From Saccharopolyspora_D taberi (GTDB lineage Bacteria; Actinomycetota; Actinomycetes; Mycobacteriales; Pseudonocardiaceae): a DNA stretch of 64,000 nt. Numbering within the stretch: the first letter of the stretch is position 1; each line of letters starts with the position of its first letter. Shown here in pieces: positions 40,955 through 49,381 of the stretch. The position numbers were made by a program, and so were the translations under genes. The DNA lies in contig NZ_BAAAUX010000010.1 of assembly GCF_039534165.1 (NCBI RefSeq), positions 124,001 through 188,000 of the forward strand. Reading direction: 5' to 3'. The notes beneath the pieces were generated by a model. It saw only the letters and a program-made list of their open reading frames with translations. It was not told where the DNA came from and made no database searches.

Positions 40955-42244
40955 ATGGCTGCCAACGAGCGCACCGGTGCGGACGCGGTTCCGGACACCA
41001 GCTGGAAGGCGCGGGTCAAGCAGATCGGGCCCGGCGTGATGGCCGCGGCCACCGGCGTCGGAGCGGGCGACCTGGTCGCGACCATGGTCGCCGGCGCCCG
41101 CTACGGGTACGCCCTGTTCTGGGCGGTGATCCTGGGAACGGTGTTCAAGCTCGCGCTCGGCGAGGCCGTCGGCCGCTGGCACCTGGGGTCGGGCCGCACG
41201 ATGCTCTCCGGCTGGCGCACGCTGGGCCGCTGGGCGACCGGCTACTTCGGCGTCTACATCGTCGTCTGGGGCTTCATCTACGGCGCCACCGCGATGTCGG
41301 CCTCGGCGCTGCCGCTCAACGCGATGTTCCCGGTGCTCTCGGTCGGCGGCTGGGCCGTCGTCTGCGGCCTGGTCGGCCTCGGACTGGTCTGGTTCGGCCG
41401 CTACGCGCTGCTGGAGAAGATCATGACGGTGCTGGTCGGCGTCATGTTCGTGACGGTGGTCGGCACCGCGATCATGGTCGGCCCGAACCTGCTGGAACTC
41501 GGCAAGGGCGCGGTCCCGACGCTGCCCGAAGGTTCGGTGGCCTACGTGCTCGGCCTGATGGGCGGCGTCGGCGGCACCATCACGGTCGCCGCCTACGGCT
41601 ACTGGACGTTCGCCAAGGGCTGGCGGTCGCCGAGGTGGCTGCCGATCATGCGCCTGGACAACGCCGTCGGCTACATCACCACCGGCATCTTCGTGATCGC
41701 GATGTTGGTGGTCGGTGCGGAGATCCTGCTCGGCCAGGACCTGACCGAAAGCGACAAGGGCCTGCTCAGCCTCGCCGACACGCTGGCCGCCGACTACGGC
41801 CAGTGGGCCAGGATCCCGTTCCTGGTCGGCTTCTTCGCGGTCGCCTTCACCTCGGTGATCGGGGTGTGGAACGGCGTCAGCCTGCTGTTCGCCGACTGGT
41901 GGCGCACCTGGCGGATGCCCCGGCAGGCCCCGCCGGAGACGGCCGAGAGCTACGACCACAAGGCCGGGATGCACAGCGTCCCGTACCGGATCTACCTGCT
42001 GTGGCTCACCTTCCCGCCGATGCTGCTGCTGTTCCTCGGCAAGCCGTTCCAGCTCACGATCGTCTACGGCGTGCTCGGCGCGCTGTTCATGCCGTTCCTG
42101 TCGGGCACGCTGCTGTACCTGCTGAACGCGAAGTCGCTGATGCCCGCCGAGCACCGGTCCCGCTGGCTGTCCAACCTGATGCTGGCGCTGTGCCTCGGGC
42201 TGTTCGCCGGGGTGGCCGTCAACGAGCTGGCCGGCCTGTTCTGA
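40955..42244 (+). CDS. Nramp-related membrane transporter lacking canonical metal motifs
   Basis: 429-aa, about 11 helices, LeuT-fold Nramp family by overall pattern (GPGVMAAATGVGAGDLVATMVAG at TM1; GVGGTITVAAYGYWTFAKG at TM6). In true divalent-metal Nramps TM1 carries DPGN and TM6 has MPH. Here these read GAGD and GTITVAAYGY, so the soft-metal Met and the conserved TM1 Asp are not in place. It may move Mg or another substrate, as reported for Nramp-related Mg transporters, or be a different solute. The longer frame from 40841 was rejected since no start signal supports it. Confidence 0.85.
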   Translation: MAANERTGADAVPDTSWKARVKQIGPGVMAAATGVGAGDLVATMVAGARYGYALFWAVILGTVFKLALGEAVGRWHLGSGRTMLSGWRTLGRWATGYFGVYIVVWGFIYGATAMSASALPLNAMFPVLSVGGWAVVCGLVGLGLVWFGRYALLEKIMTVLVGVMFVTVVGTAIMVGPNLLELGKGAVPTLPEGSVAYVLGLMGGVGGTITVAAYGYWTFAKGWRSPRWLPIMRLDNAVGYITTGIFVIAMLVVGAEILLGQDLTESDKGLLSLADTLAADYGQWARIPFLVGFFAVAFTSVIGVWNGVSLLFADWWRTWRMPRQAPPETAESYDHKAGMHSVPYRIYLLWLTFPPMLLLFLGKPFQLTIVYGVLGALFMPFLSGTLLYLLNAKSLMPAEHRSRWLSNLMLALCLGLFAGVAVNELAGLF

Positions 42245-42332
42245 CCGGGGGTGATCTACGCCATCCGGGGGAATTTGAACTGTCAACTATGTGTTCGGGA
42301 CGGACGTAGCACCTAGTTGAGAGGACCCCCGA

Positions 42333-42944
42333 ATGACCTCCGTCGACCAGACCACCGGCCTGCACCTCACCGACGAAGCCCAGGACCTGCTGTTCCGCTC
42401 CGCCCGCACCGCCAACACCTTCACCACAGAACCGGTGGGCGAGGAGCAGGTCCGGGCCATCTACGACCTGGTGAAGTGGGGCCCGACCTCGATGAACCAG
42501 CAGCCGCTGCGGATGGTGCTGGTCCGCACCGACGAGGGCAGGCAGCGGCTGCTGCCGCATCTGACCGAGGGCAACCGGGACAAGACCGGCAAGGCGCCGC
42601 TGGTCGCGGTGCTGGCGGCCGACACCGACTTCCACGAGCAGCTGCCGCGGCTGTTCCCGCACGCCCCGAACGCCAAGGACATCTGGTCCGACGACGGCTT
42701 CCGCACCGAGCACGCCAAGCTCAACGCGACCCTGCAGATCGGCTACTTCATCCTCGGCGTCCGCGCGGCCGGTCTCGCCGCGGGCCCGATGACCGGCTTC
42801 GACGCCGACGGCCTGAGCGAGGAGTTCTTCCCCGGCGGCAAGCACAAGGTGCTGGTCGTGGTCAACATCGGCAAGCCCGGTGAGAACGCCTGGTTCGACC
42901 GGCTGCCGCGGCTCGACTTCGACGAGGTCGTCACCACGGTGTGA
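42333..42944 (+). CDS. Nitroreductase-family malonic semialdehyde reductase (RutE-like)
   Basis: 203-aa FMN-dependent enzyme. Family signatures: FRSARTANTFTTEPVGEEQVRAIYDLVKWGPTSMNQQPLRMVLV, NATLQIGYFILGVRAAGLAAGPMTGFD, and NIGKPGENAWFDRLPRLDFDEVV. RutE/HadB proteins reduce malonic semialdehyde from pyrimidine breakdown or remove related aldehydes. No other rut gene is nearby, so a general detoxification role is equally possible. GAGAGGA precedes ATG 42333. A short palindrome TTGAACTGTCAA (42278-42289) is in the upstream gap. Confidence 0.85.
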   Translation: MTSVDQTTGLHLTDEAQDLLFRSARTANTFTTEPVGEEQVRAIYDLVKWGPTSMNQQPLRMVLVRTDEGRQRLLPHLTEGNRDKTGKAPLVAVLAADTDFHEQLPRLFPHAPNAKDIWSDDGFRTEHAKLNATLQIGYFILGVRAAGLAAGPMTGFDADGLSEEFFPGGKHKVLVVVNIGKPGENAWFDRLPRLDFDEVVTTV

Positions 42945-42994
42945 TCCGGCCGGAACTGCCGATCGGGAGGTGGCAGTTCCGCCGGGGAACGGCA

Positions 42995-43024
42995 AAGGCC
43001 CCGGTCCGCTCGGACCGGGGCCTT
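42995..43024. terminator. Bidirectional terminator between nitroreductase and prs genes
   Basis: Fourteen-bp stem AAGGCCCCGGTCCG / CGGACCGGGGCCTT with a 2-nt centre; another hairpin (GGAACTGCC / GGCAGTTCC) lies just before it. Confidence 0.75.
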
Positions 43025-43038
43025 CGGCTGCCGGATGA

Positions 43039-44025
43039 TCAGGCGTTGCCGTCGAAGAGGCTGGTGACCGAGCCGTCCTCGAAGACCTGGTGGATCGCCT
43101 CGGCGACCAGCGGCGCGATGGACAGCACCGTCAGCGTGTCGAACCGGCGCTCGTCGGGGATCGGCAGCGTGTTGGTCAGCACGACCTCCTTGGCGCCGCA
43201 GGAGGACAGCCGCTCCACCGCCGGGCCGGACAGCACGGCGTGCGTCGCGGCGATGATGACGTCCTGCGCGCCGGCCTCCAGCAGCTGCTCGGTGGCCTTG
43301 GTGATGGTGCCGCCGGTGTCGATCATGTCGTCGACCAGCACGCACAGCCTGCCCTCGACGTCACCGACGACGCGGTTGGCCACGACCTGGTTCGGCTTGC
43401 TGGGGTCGCGGGTCTTGTGGATGAACGCCAGCGGGGTGCCGCCGAGGTCGTCGGCCCACTTCTCGGCCACCCGGACCCGGCCGGAGTCCGGCGACACGAC
43501 CGTGATGTTCTGGTCGTGGTAGGTGTCCCGGATGTAGCTCGCCAGCATCTTCTGCGCGAACAGGTGGTCCACCGGACCGTCGAAGAAGCCCTGGATCTGG
43601 TCGGTGTGCAGGTCCACCGCCATGATCCGGTCGGCACCCGCGGTCTTGAACAGGTCCGCCATCAGCCGCGCCGAGATCGGCTCCCGGCCCTTGTGCTTCT
43701 TGTCCTGGCGCGCGTAGCCGTAGAACGGCATGACCACGGTGATGCGCTTGGCGCTGGCGCGCTTGAGCGCGTCCACCATGATCAGCTGCTCCATGATGGC
43801 GTCGTTGAGCGGGTTGCAGTGCGACTGGATCACGAACGCGTCGCAGCCGCGGACCGACTCGTCGTAGCGGACGAAGATCTCGCCGTTGGCGAACTTGTAC
43901 GCGGCCTGGGGCGTGACCGTTACGTCGAGCTGCTTGGCCACCTCCTCGGCAAGTTCCGGGTGACTGCTCCCGGAGAAGAGCTTGAGGCTCTTCTTCGGGG
44001 TCGCAGACATGGCACTCACGGTCAT
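43039..44025 (-). CDS. prs: Ribose-phosphate pyrophosphokinase
   Basis: Makes PRPP from ribose-5-phosphate and ATP. 328 aa from ATG 44025, placed by GGGGAGGG 3-9 nt upstream; earlier in-frame codons lack it. Motifs: LFSGSSHPELAEEVA, the flexible-loop FYGYARQDKKHKGREPI, VDLHTDQIQGFF with metal ligands, and the PRPP-binding VLVDDMIDTGGTI. Class I enzyme, presumably hexameric. Follows glmU (32-bp gap) as in Rv1018c-Rv1017c. The product feeds nucleotide, His, Trp and arabinan precursor (DPA) synthesis. Confidence 0.96.
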   Translation of the reverse strand: MTVSAMSATPKKSLKLFSGSSHPELAEEVAKQLDVTVTPQAAYKFANGEIFVRYDESVRGCDAFVIQSHCNPLNDAIMEQLIMVDALKRASAKRITVVMPFYGYARQDKKHKGREPISARLMADLFKTAGADRIMAVDLHTDQIQGFFDGPVDHLFAQKMLASYIRDTYHDQNITVVSPDSGRVRVAEKWADDLGGTPLAFIHKTRDPSKPNQVVANRVVGDVEGRLCVLVDDMIDTGGTITKATEQLLEAGAQDVIIAATHAVLSGPAVERLSSCGAKEVVLTNTLPIPDERRFDTLTVLSIAPLVAEAIHQVFEDGSVTSLFDGNA

Positions 44026-44057
44026 CGTCCCTCCCCGTTGACTCCCGTCATTGGGCG

Positions 44058-45578
44058 TCACTCTGTCGGATTGGTGGTTGTTTCATCGGTCGACCGCTGT
44101 TCGGCTTGTGCCCGCTGTGCGGCCTGGTCGGCGGCGGTACCCGGGCGGCGCCTGGCCACCCAGCCCTCGATGTTGCGTTGCCGCCCCCGCGCGACCGCCA
44201 TCGCTCCGGGGGGGACATCCTGGGTGATGGTCGAACCGGCCGCGGTGTAGGCACCGTCGCCGATCTCGACCGGGGCGACGAACATGTTGTCCGCGCCGGT
44301 TCGGGCGTGCGATCCGATCACCGTGTGGTGCTTGGCCACGCCGTCGTAGTTGACGAAGACCGAGGCGGCACCGATGTTGCTGTGCTCGCCGATGGTCGCG
44401 TCGCCGACGTAGGTCAGGTGCGGCACCTTGGTGCCCTCGCCGATCCGCGCGTTCTTGGTCTCGACGAACGTGCCGATCTTGCCCTTCGCGCCCAGCCGCG
44501 TGCCGGGCCGCAGGTAGGCGAACGGACCGACCGTCGCGCCCGGCCCGACCTCGCCGCCCTTGCCGTGGGTGCGGACCACGGCCGCGCCTTCCCGGATCGT
44601 GCAGCCGTCCAGCGTGGTGTCCGGACCGACCGTGGCGCCCTCGCCGACGGTGGTGCCGCCGCGCAGCTGCACCCCGGGCTCCAGCACCACGTCGCGCGCC
44701 AGCTCGACGTCGCAGTCCAGCCAGACCGACGCCGGGTCGACGACCGTGACGCCCTCGCGCATCCAGCGCTCGACCAGCCTGCGGTTGAGCTCGGCGCCCA
44801 GCCGGGACAGCTGGACCCGGTCGTTGACGCCCTCCACCAGCCACGGGTCCGAGCACACCAGCGCGCCGACCGGCCTGCCGTCGCCGCGCGCGATGGCCAG
44901 CACGTCGGTCAGGTACAGCTCGCCCTGGGCGTTGTCGGTGGACAGCCGCTTGAGCGCGTCGGCGAGCACCGCGGCGTCGAAGGCGTAGACCCCGGAGTTG
45001 ATCTCGGTGATCGCGGCCTGCTCCGGAGTGGTGTCCTTCTGCTCGACGATGCCGGTGACCGCGCCGCTCGCGTCGCGGATCAGCCTGCCGTACCCGGTCG
45101 GATCGGCGACCACGGCGGAGAGCACGGTGACCGCGTTGCCGGTCCCGTGGTGCTCGGCGAGCAGGCCGCGCAGCGTGCCGGAGTCGAGCAGCGGGACGTC
45201 GCCGTAGCTGACCAGCACGGTCCCGGTCAGCCGGTCGGCCAGCGGCTCCAGCCCGCAGGCGACCGCGTGCCCGGTGCCCAGCTGCCGCTCCTGGACGACG
45301 GTGTGGATGTCGCGCTCCAGCACGTCGGCGAGGCCCTTGAGGTGTTCGCCGACGGCGTCCCTGCCGTGCCCGACGACCACGACCAGCTCGTCGGGGGAGA
45401 TCCCGGCCGCCGCGCGCACCGCGTGCTCGACCAGCGGGCGACCGGCCAACCGGTGCAGCACCTTCGGTGTCGCCGAGCGCATCCGGGTTCCCTCGCCCGC
45501 GGCCAGCACGACCGTGCTGACGGAAGGCTCACCGGAGTCGCTGCGGGAGGAGGGCCGGGCGTTGGGGCCCTGGAGCAT
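44058..45578 (-). CDS. glmU: Bifunctional GlcNAc-1-P uridylyltransferase / GlcN-1-P acetyltransferase
   Basis: Last two steps of UDP-GlcNAc synthesis for peptidoglycan. 506 aa. N-terminal pyrophosphorylase (20-245): VVLAAGEGTRMRSATPKVLHRLAG, VLVSYGDVPLL, TEINSGVYAFD. C-terminal left-handed beta-helix (265-480): hexapeptide repeats, KTHGKG-like segment VRTHGKGGEV, KNARIGEGTKVPHLTYVGDA, NYDGVAKHHTVIG. Gln-rich disordered tail. ATG 45578 has GGGAG upstream. Supplies UDP-GlcNAc, also the substrate of the WecB-like enzyme in the island. Confidence 0.96.
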   Translation of the reverse strand: MLQGPNARPSSRSDSGEPSVSTVVLAAGEGTRMRSATPKVLHRLAGRPLVEHAVRAAAGISPDELVVVVGHGRDAVGEHLKGLADVLERDIHTVVQERQLGTGHAVACGLEPLADRLTGTVLVSYGDVPLLDSGTLRGLLAEHHGTGNAVTVLSAVVADPTGYGRLIRDASGAVTGIVEQKDTTPEQAAITEINSGVYAFDAAVLADALKRLSTDNAQGELYLTDVLAIARGDGRPVGALVCSDPWLVEGVNDRVQLSRLGAELNRRLVERWMREGVTVVDPASVWLDCDVELARDVVLEPGVQLRGGTTVGEGATVGPDTTLDGCTIREGAAVVRTHGKGGEVGPGATVGPFAYLRPGTRLGAKGKIGTFVETKNARIGEGTKVPHLTYVGDATIGEHSNIGAASVFVNYDGVAKHHTVIGSHARTGADNMFVAPVEIGDGAYTAAGSTITQDVPPGAMAVARGRQRNIEGWVARRRPGTAADQAAQRAQAEQRSTDETTTNPTE

Positions 45579-45898
45579 CAGTGCTCTCCCTTGTCTCTGG
45601 AAGCTGCGTCACTTCGAAGCCGCCCGTTGCGCTGCGGGGTCCTGGACGGCTTCGGTCGGGGACCGACACACCGACCTACGGGTGCTGTTGGCGTCCAAGC
45701 GGGTGAAGGGTAACCGGGAGAGCCGTACTCGTCGCCGGTGCCCCTTCGCGCTCGGCCGGCGCTGCGATGGTACCGCCCAACGGGCGGGATTCCGCCTCGC
45801 CCCGCGTCCCAGCAGCGCCTTTCCCCAGCCGTTCGGTCCAGCACGAGTACCTGTCCGGGCCTTTCCGGCGGCACCGGTGCGTGATCCGCGGCGGACGC
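45579..45898. other. 320-bp gap upstream of glmU
   Basis: Between the start of glmU and the end of the GGDEF gene, both on the minus strand. It must hold the glmU promoter. TAGGTC and TACCCT hexamers occur on the minus strand near 45680 and 45710, but none stands out. No gene, repeat or strong hairpin is seen. Confidence 0.5.
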
Positions 45899-47686
45899 TT
45901 ACAGCGCGTCCGGAGGAGTCCACACGGCGTGCGGTGACGGCGCCCGGGGAGTGGGGGCGCCCGCGAACGCCGACACCTGGTTCCCGCCGCCCCGCTTGGC
46001 CTGGTACATGGCGGCGTCCGCGCGGGCCAGGACCTGGCCGCCCGACTCCTGCGGGCGCATCGCGACCACGCCGATCGACAGCGTCACGCCGCGGGACCGC
46101 TGGTACGGCAACCGGTCCACCGCCTCGACCGTGCGCTGCAACGCCGCCTCCGCGGCGGCGAGCATCACACCGGGCAGCAGCACGACGAACTCGTCACCGC
46201 CGTAGCGGGCGACGAAGTCGTCGCTGCGCAGCGTGTCGCGCAGGGTGGCGGCGACCTCGCGCAGCACCTCGTCGCCCTCGGCGTGCGAGCAGCGGTCGTT
46301 GACCTCCTTGAAGCCGTCGAGGTCGACCAGGGCGACCGACAGCGGCTGGGAGTCGTGCTGGTCCTGCAGCTTGTCCAGGCGCTCGTCGAGCGCGCGGCGG
46401 TTGGACAGCCCGGTCAGCGGGTCCTGCAACGCCTGCTGGGTGATCGCGTCGTGGCGGTGGCTGAGCCGGTAGTTGTCCAGCCGGGTGGCCAGAGTGGACA
46501 GTCGCACCTCGCGCATCGTCCACAGCTCGGTCTCGAGTTCGAGCGCGTAGTCGCGCAGCGCCTCGCTGGTGCTGTCCGCGTCGAGCTCGGTCAGGTGGGC
46601 GTACTCGCGGGCCAGCGAGATCCGCAGCGTCGGCTCGGAGGTGTCGTCGCGCAGGTCGGTGCGGGTCTCCGACAGCAGCCGCACCGCCTCGCCGCCGCGG
46701 CCCGCGCAGGTCAGGCAGCGGGACAGCGCGATCGCGACGATGATCTTCTCGCGCGGGTGCATCGCCCGGTCCAGCGAACGCAGCTGGCGCAGCTTGCCGA
46801 TGTGGTCGATGTGCGGCGACGCCAGCGCGTGCGCGGCGCCGAGCACCGGCATCTGCTCGGACGCCAGCCGGTCGGCCACGCGCGGGAACAGCGACTCCCG
46901 CCACGGGCCCTCGACGGCGTGCGCCAGGTCGGAGGCGGTCTTGAACCGGTCGGTGGCCTCCGGGTGCTGGCCGACGCGTTCCAGCCGCAGTCCCCAGCCG
47001 AGCAGCATCCGGCACCGGTTGATCATGTGCACCGCGATCTCGTGCGGCCCGCCGCTCTCCCGGATGCGCTGGTGCGCCCGGGTCATCACCTGGTCGGACA
47101 TCTCGTAGACGCCGAGCTGGGTCAGCACCAGGCCGATGTCGATCAGCGCCTGGGCGAGCAGCCGCTCCCACGAGCGGCGGCCCAGCGTCGCGTCCGGGGC
47201 GAGCTCGTCGTCGAGCATGCTCAGCCCGTGCGCGATCTCGTTGAGCGCCGCGTCCTCGCTGCCCGCCAGCAGCGAGCGCCTGCCGCGCAGCGCGTGCGCG
47301 TCGGCCTGCAGCACGACCAGGCCGTGCCTGCGGGAGTGCGCGAGCAGTTCGTCCAGCAGCGCGTCGGCGTCCTCGACGAGGTCCGGCACGGCCAGCCGGA
47401 TCGCGGCGCAGTGCCGCAGGAGCTGGGCGACGATGCGGGGTTCGCCGCGGCGCTGCGCCTCGGCGAGCAGGTTGTCGGCCTCGCGGATGGTGGTGCGCTG
47501 ACCCAGTGCGTCGCTGTGCTGACCGACGGCGTTCAACTCGCGCGCGCGCCCGACCAACCACGCGTCCGAGACCTCGCTCAGCGCGGTTGCCGCGTCCTCG
47601 CGCACAGCCGTGGTGTCGTCGTGCAGCGGCGCACACCCCCTGTCAACAATTCCTCCCGGCCCGGCGGGACCACCGTCGGCGGTCAT
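45899..47686 (-). CDS. Diguanylate cyclase (GGDEF) with TPR-like sensory region
   Basis: 595 aa from ATG 47686 (GGAG 8 nt upstream); the open frame runs on through the tRNA gene and was cut. Residues 1-400 are helical, TPR-like repeats without membrane segments. The GGDEF domain (about 425-580) has the intact active site ARYGGDEFVVLL and an inhibitory I-site RSDD five residues before it, so it should make c-di-GMP with product inhibition. DPLTGLSNRRALDE and VDLDGFKEVND are usual domain marks. No EAL domain. Input is probably a cytoplasmic protein or peptide signal. Confidence 0.9.
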   Translation of the reverse strand: MTADGGPAGPGGIVDRGCAPLHDDTTAVREDAATALSEVSDAWLVGRARELNAVGQHSDALGQRTTIREADNLLAEAQRRGEPRIVAQLLRHCAAIRLAVPDLVEDADALLDELLAHSRRHGLVVLQADAHALRGRRSLLAGSEDAALNEIAHGLSMLDDELAPDATLGRRSWERLLAQALIDIGLVLTQLGVYEMSDQVMTRAHQRIRESGGPHEIAVHMINRCRMLLGWGLRLERVGQHPEATDRFKTASDLAHAVEGPWRESLFPRVADRLASEQMPVLGAAHALASPHIDHIGKLRQLRSLDRAMHPREKIIVAIALSRCLTCAGRGGEAVRLLSETRTDLRDDTSEPTLRISLAREYAHLTELDADSTSEALRDYALELETELWTMREVRLSTLATRLDNYRLSHRHDAITQQALQDPLTGLSNRRALDERLDKLQDQHDSQPLSVALVDLDGFKEVNDRCSHAEGDEVLREVAATLRDTLRSDDFVARYGGDEFVVLLPGVMLAAAEAALQRTVEAVDRLPYQRSRGVTLSIGVVAMRPQESGGQVLARADAAMYQAKRGGGNQVSAFAGAPTPRAPSPHAVWTPPDAL

Positions 47687-47712
47687 CGCCGGTGCTCCGG
47701 GAAGGCCGGTCG

Positions 47713-47783
47713 CTCCGCCGCCAGGATTCGAACCTGGACCATCGGAACCAAAATCCGAGGTGCTGCCTTTACACCACGGCGGA
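47713..47783 (-). tRNA. tRNA-Gln (anticodon TTG)
   Basis: Read on the minus strand: acceptor TCCGCCG / CGGCGGA, discriminator G, D arm GTG...CAC, anticodon stem TCGGA / TCCGA with loop TTTTGGT (anticodon TTG), T arm CCAGG-TTCGAAT-CCTGG. CCA is not encoded. 71 nt. It is 26 bp upstream of, and on the same strand as, the GGDEF gene. Confidence 0.95.
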
Positions 47784-47848
47784 TCGGGACCTGCCGACAC
47801 GTCGGATCCTGCTGACGCACCGCGCGCTGCCCGCGCGGGACGCCGGTG

Positions 47849-47922
47849 ACCAGAGTCCGGCCAACCAGAGTCCGGCGAACCCGAGTCTGGCAAACCCGAA
47901 TCTGGCGGACCCGCGCCCGGCG
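47849..47922. repeat. Five tandem 15-bp repeats
   Basis: Units such as ACCAGAGTCCGGCCA, ACCAGAGTCCGGCGA, ACCCGAGTCTGGCAA, ACCCGAATCTGGCGG and a last partial one. They differ by a few substitutions only, spaced exactly 15 bp, about 65 bp upstream of tRNA-Gln. Confidence 0.85.
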
Positions 47923-48187
47923 CCGTCGCCAGAGCCTACCGGCACGGCGGCGTGACCGGTGTCGCCCAGCCGACATCGTGACATGCCGGTCCGGTGATGT
48001 TGCCCTCGGCCTGCTGCCGGGTACCCGGCTGTCAGCTCGCACGTGCCTTCGACGCGGTCGCGGCAGGTCCGGTTGCGTGCAGCCGAGTCCCTTTCGGGTG
48101 AAGAAACGGACGAGCCGGACACGCCCGGCGGCGCGCGACACGCGGTAGTCCGCCCGCCCCGGGGTGACGATTCGGCATCGAATAACT

Positions 48188-48214
48188 TACGCTTGCGTAG
48201 GTTACGGTCCCGTA
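48188..48214 (+). promoter_or_regulatory. Double palindrome operator before the desaturase gene
   Basis: TACGCTTGCGTA (48188-48199) and TACGGTCCCGTA (48203-48214): two perfect 5-bp-arm palindromes with a 2-bp centre, centres 15 bp apart. This is the size and symmetry of TetR-family operators. The TetR gene just downstream of the desaturase gene is the obvious binder. Confidence 0.65.
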
Positions 48215-48290
48215 GGCTGGAGGTGTTTGGGCCCGTTCCTCCCGGCGACTGATTCCGTTTCCCACCTCCCGACTCGCAGAGGTAGAGAGC

Positions 48291-49259
48291 ATGACCGCAG
48301 CAACCGAGAGCGTTGCCTCCGAGGCGCCCAGCGCCAAGTCCGGACCGAAACCGCTGACCGAGGGAAGCCGCTCCTGGCTCTCGCAGCTGTCGGTGTACGT
48401 GTTCGTCATCGTGCCGTTCATCGCGCTGATCGCGGCGGTGCCCGCGGCCTGGGGGTGGGGGCTGGGCTGGACCGACGTCGTGCTCGCCCTGGTCTTCTAC
48501 GTGGTCAGCGGCCTGGGTGTGACCGTCGGCTTCCACCGGTACTTCACGCACGGCTCCTTCAAGGCCAACCGCGGCGTCAAGATCGCGCTCGCCGTCTCGG
48601 GCATGCTGGCCGTGCAGGGATCGGTGGTCACCTGGGTCGCCGACCACCGCAGGCACCACGCCTACTCCGACCGCGAGGGCGACCCGCACTCGCCGTGGCG
48701 GTTCGGCAGCTCGCCCGCCGCGCTGGCCAAGGGCTTCTGGCACGCGCACATGGGCTGGCTGTTCGAGCGCGACATCACCAACTCGGAGCGCTTCGCCCCG
48801 GACCTGCTCAAGGACCGCGAGCTGATCCGGGTGGACCGGCTGTTCCCGCTGTGGACCGCCATCGGCCTGGTGCTGCCCGCGGTGCTCGGCGGCCTGATCA
48901 GCTGGTCGTGGTGGGGCGCGTTCACCGCGTTCTTCTGGGCCGGCCTGGTCCGGGCGTCGTTCCTGCACCACATCACGTGGTCGGTGAACTCGATCTGCCA
49001 CATGATCGGCGAGCGGCCGTTCAAGAGCCGGGACAAGGCCGCCAACTTCTGGCCGCTGGCGATCGTGTCCTTCGGCGAGTCCTGGCACAACTCCCACCAC
49101 GCCGACCCGACCTGTGCCCGGCACGGCGTGCTGCGCGGCCAGCTGGACATCTCGGCGCGGGTCATCTGGTTCTTCGAGAAGGTCGGCTGGGCCTGGAAGG
49201 TCCGCTGGCCGAACGAGAAGCGGCTCGCCCGGATCGCGGTCACCGAGTACAAGGGCTGA
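48291..49259 (+). CDS. Acyl-CoA/stearoyl-CoA delta-9 fatty acid desaturase
   Basis: 322-aa membrane di-iron desaturase of the DesA3/Ole1 type introducing a double bond in long-chain acyl-CoA. All three histidine boxes are intact: HRYFTH, HRRHH and HNSHH. Four hydrophobic helices lie in two pairs. AGAGGTAGAGAGC with a purine-rich ribosome site precedes ATG 48291. Ends in a classic terminator. Paired with a downstream TetR gene and an operator upstream, it probably responds to fatty-acyl-CoA or cold (inference). Confidence 0.93.
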   Translation: MTAATESVASEAPSAKSGPKPLTEGSRSWLSQLSVYVFVIVPFIALIAAVPAAWGWGLGWTDVVLALVFYVVSGLGVTVGFHRYFTHGSFKANRGVKIALAVSGMLAVQGSVVTWVADHRRHHAYSDREGDPHSPWRFGSSPAALAKGFWHAHMGWLFERDITNSERFAPDLLKDRELIRVDRLFPLWTAIGLVLPAVLGGLISWSWWGAFTAFFWAGLVRASFLHHITWSVNSICHMIGERPFKSRDKAANFWPLAIVSFGESWHNSHHADPTCARHGVLRGQLDISARVIWFFEKVGWAWKVRWPNEKRLARIAVTEYKG

Positions 49260-49296
49260 CCGCCCGAACAGGAGCACCCCGCGCGGGTGCGACGCC

Positions 49297-49333
49297 GGAG
49301 CTCCCGCCGTGCCCGCGGCGGGAGCTCCTTTTT
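49297..49333 (+). terminator. Desaturase terminator
   Basis: Thirteen-bp stem GGAGCTCCCGCCG / CGGCGGGAGCTCC followed by TTTTT. Confidence 0.9.
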
Positions 49334-49368
49334 CTCCAGGTGCGCGTACGGCCGCGCAGGTCACGGCA

Positions 49369-49374
49369 TAGGGT
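49369..49374 (+). promoter_or_regulatory. tetR -10 box (leaderless)
   Basis: TAGGGT ends 7 nt before GTG 49382. The ATG at 49376 is only one base from this box and is therefore unlikely to be the start of this transcript. Confidence 0.45.
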
Positions 49375-49381
49375 GATGCGA

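Larger units (their letters stand above)
47784..48290. other. 507-bp divergent gap: 15-bp repeats and desaturase promoter region
   Basis: Holds the promoter of tRNA-Gln on one side and of the desaturase gene on the other. A 5 x 15 bp tandem array (47849-47922) lies on the tRNA side and two TetR-type palindromes (48188-48214) on the desaturase side. No gene: frames here reflect the repeats. Confidence 0.7.

Noticed and set aside
45609..45923. Minus-strand frame of 104 codons upstream of glmU
   Set aside because: Arg/Ala-rich, no start signal, overlaps the end of the GGDEF gene; no family recognised.
47687..47893. GGDEF protein extended upstream to 47893
   Set aside because: The extension would translate the tRNA-Gln gene and the 15-bp repeats.
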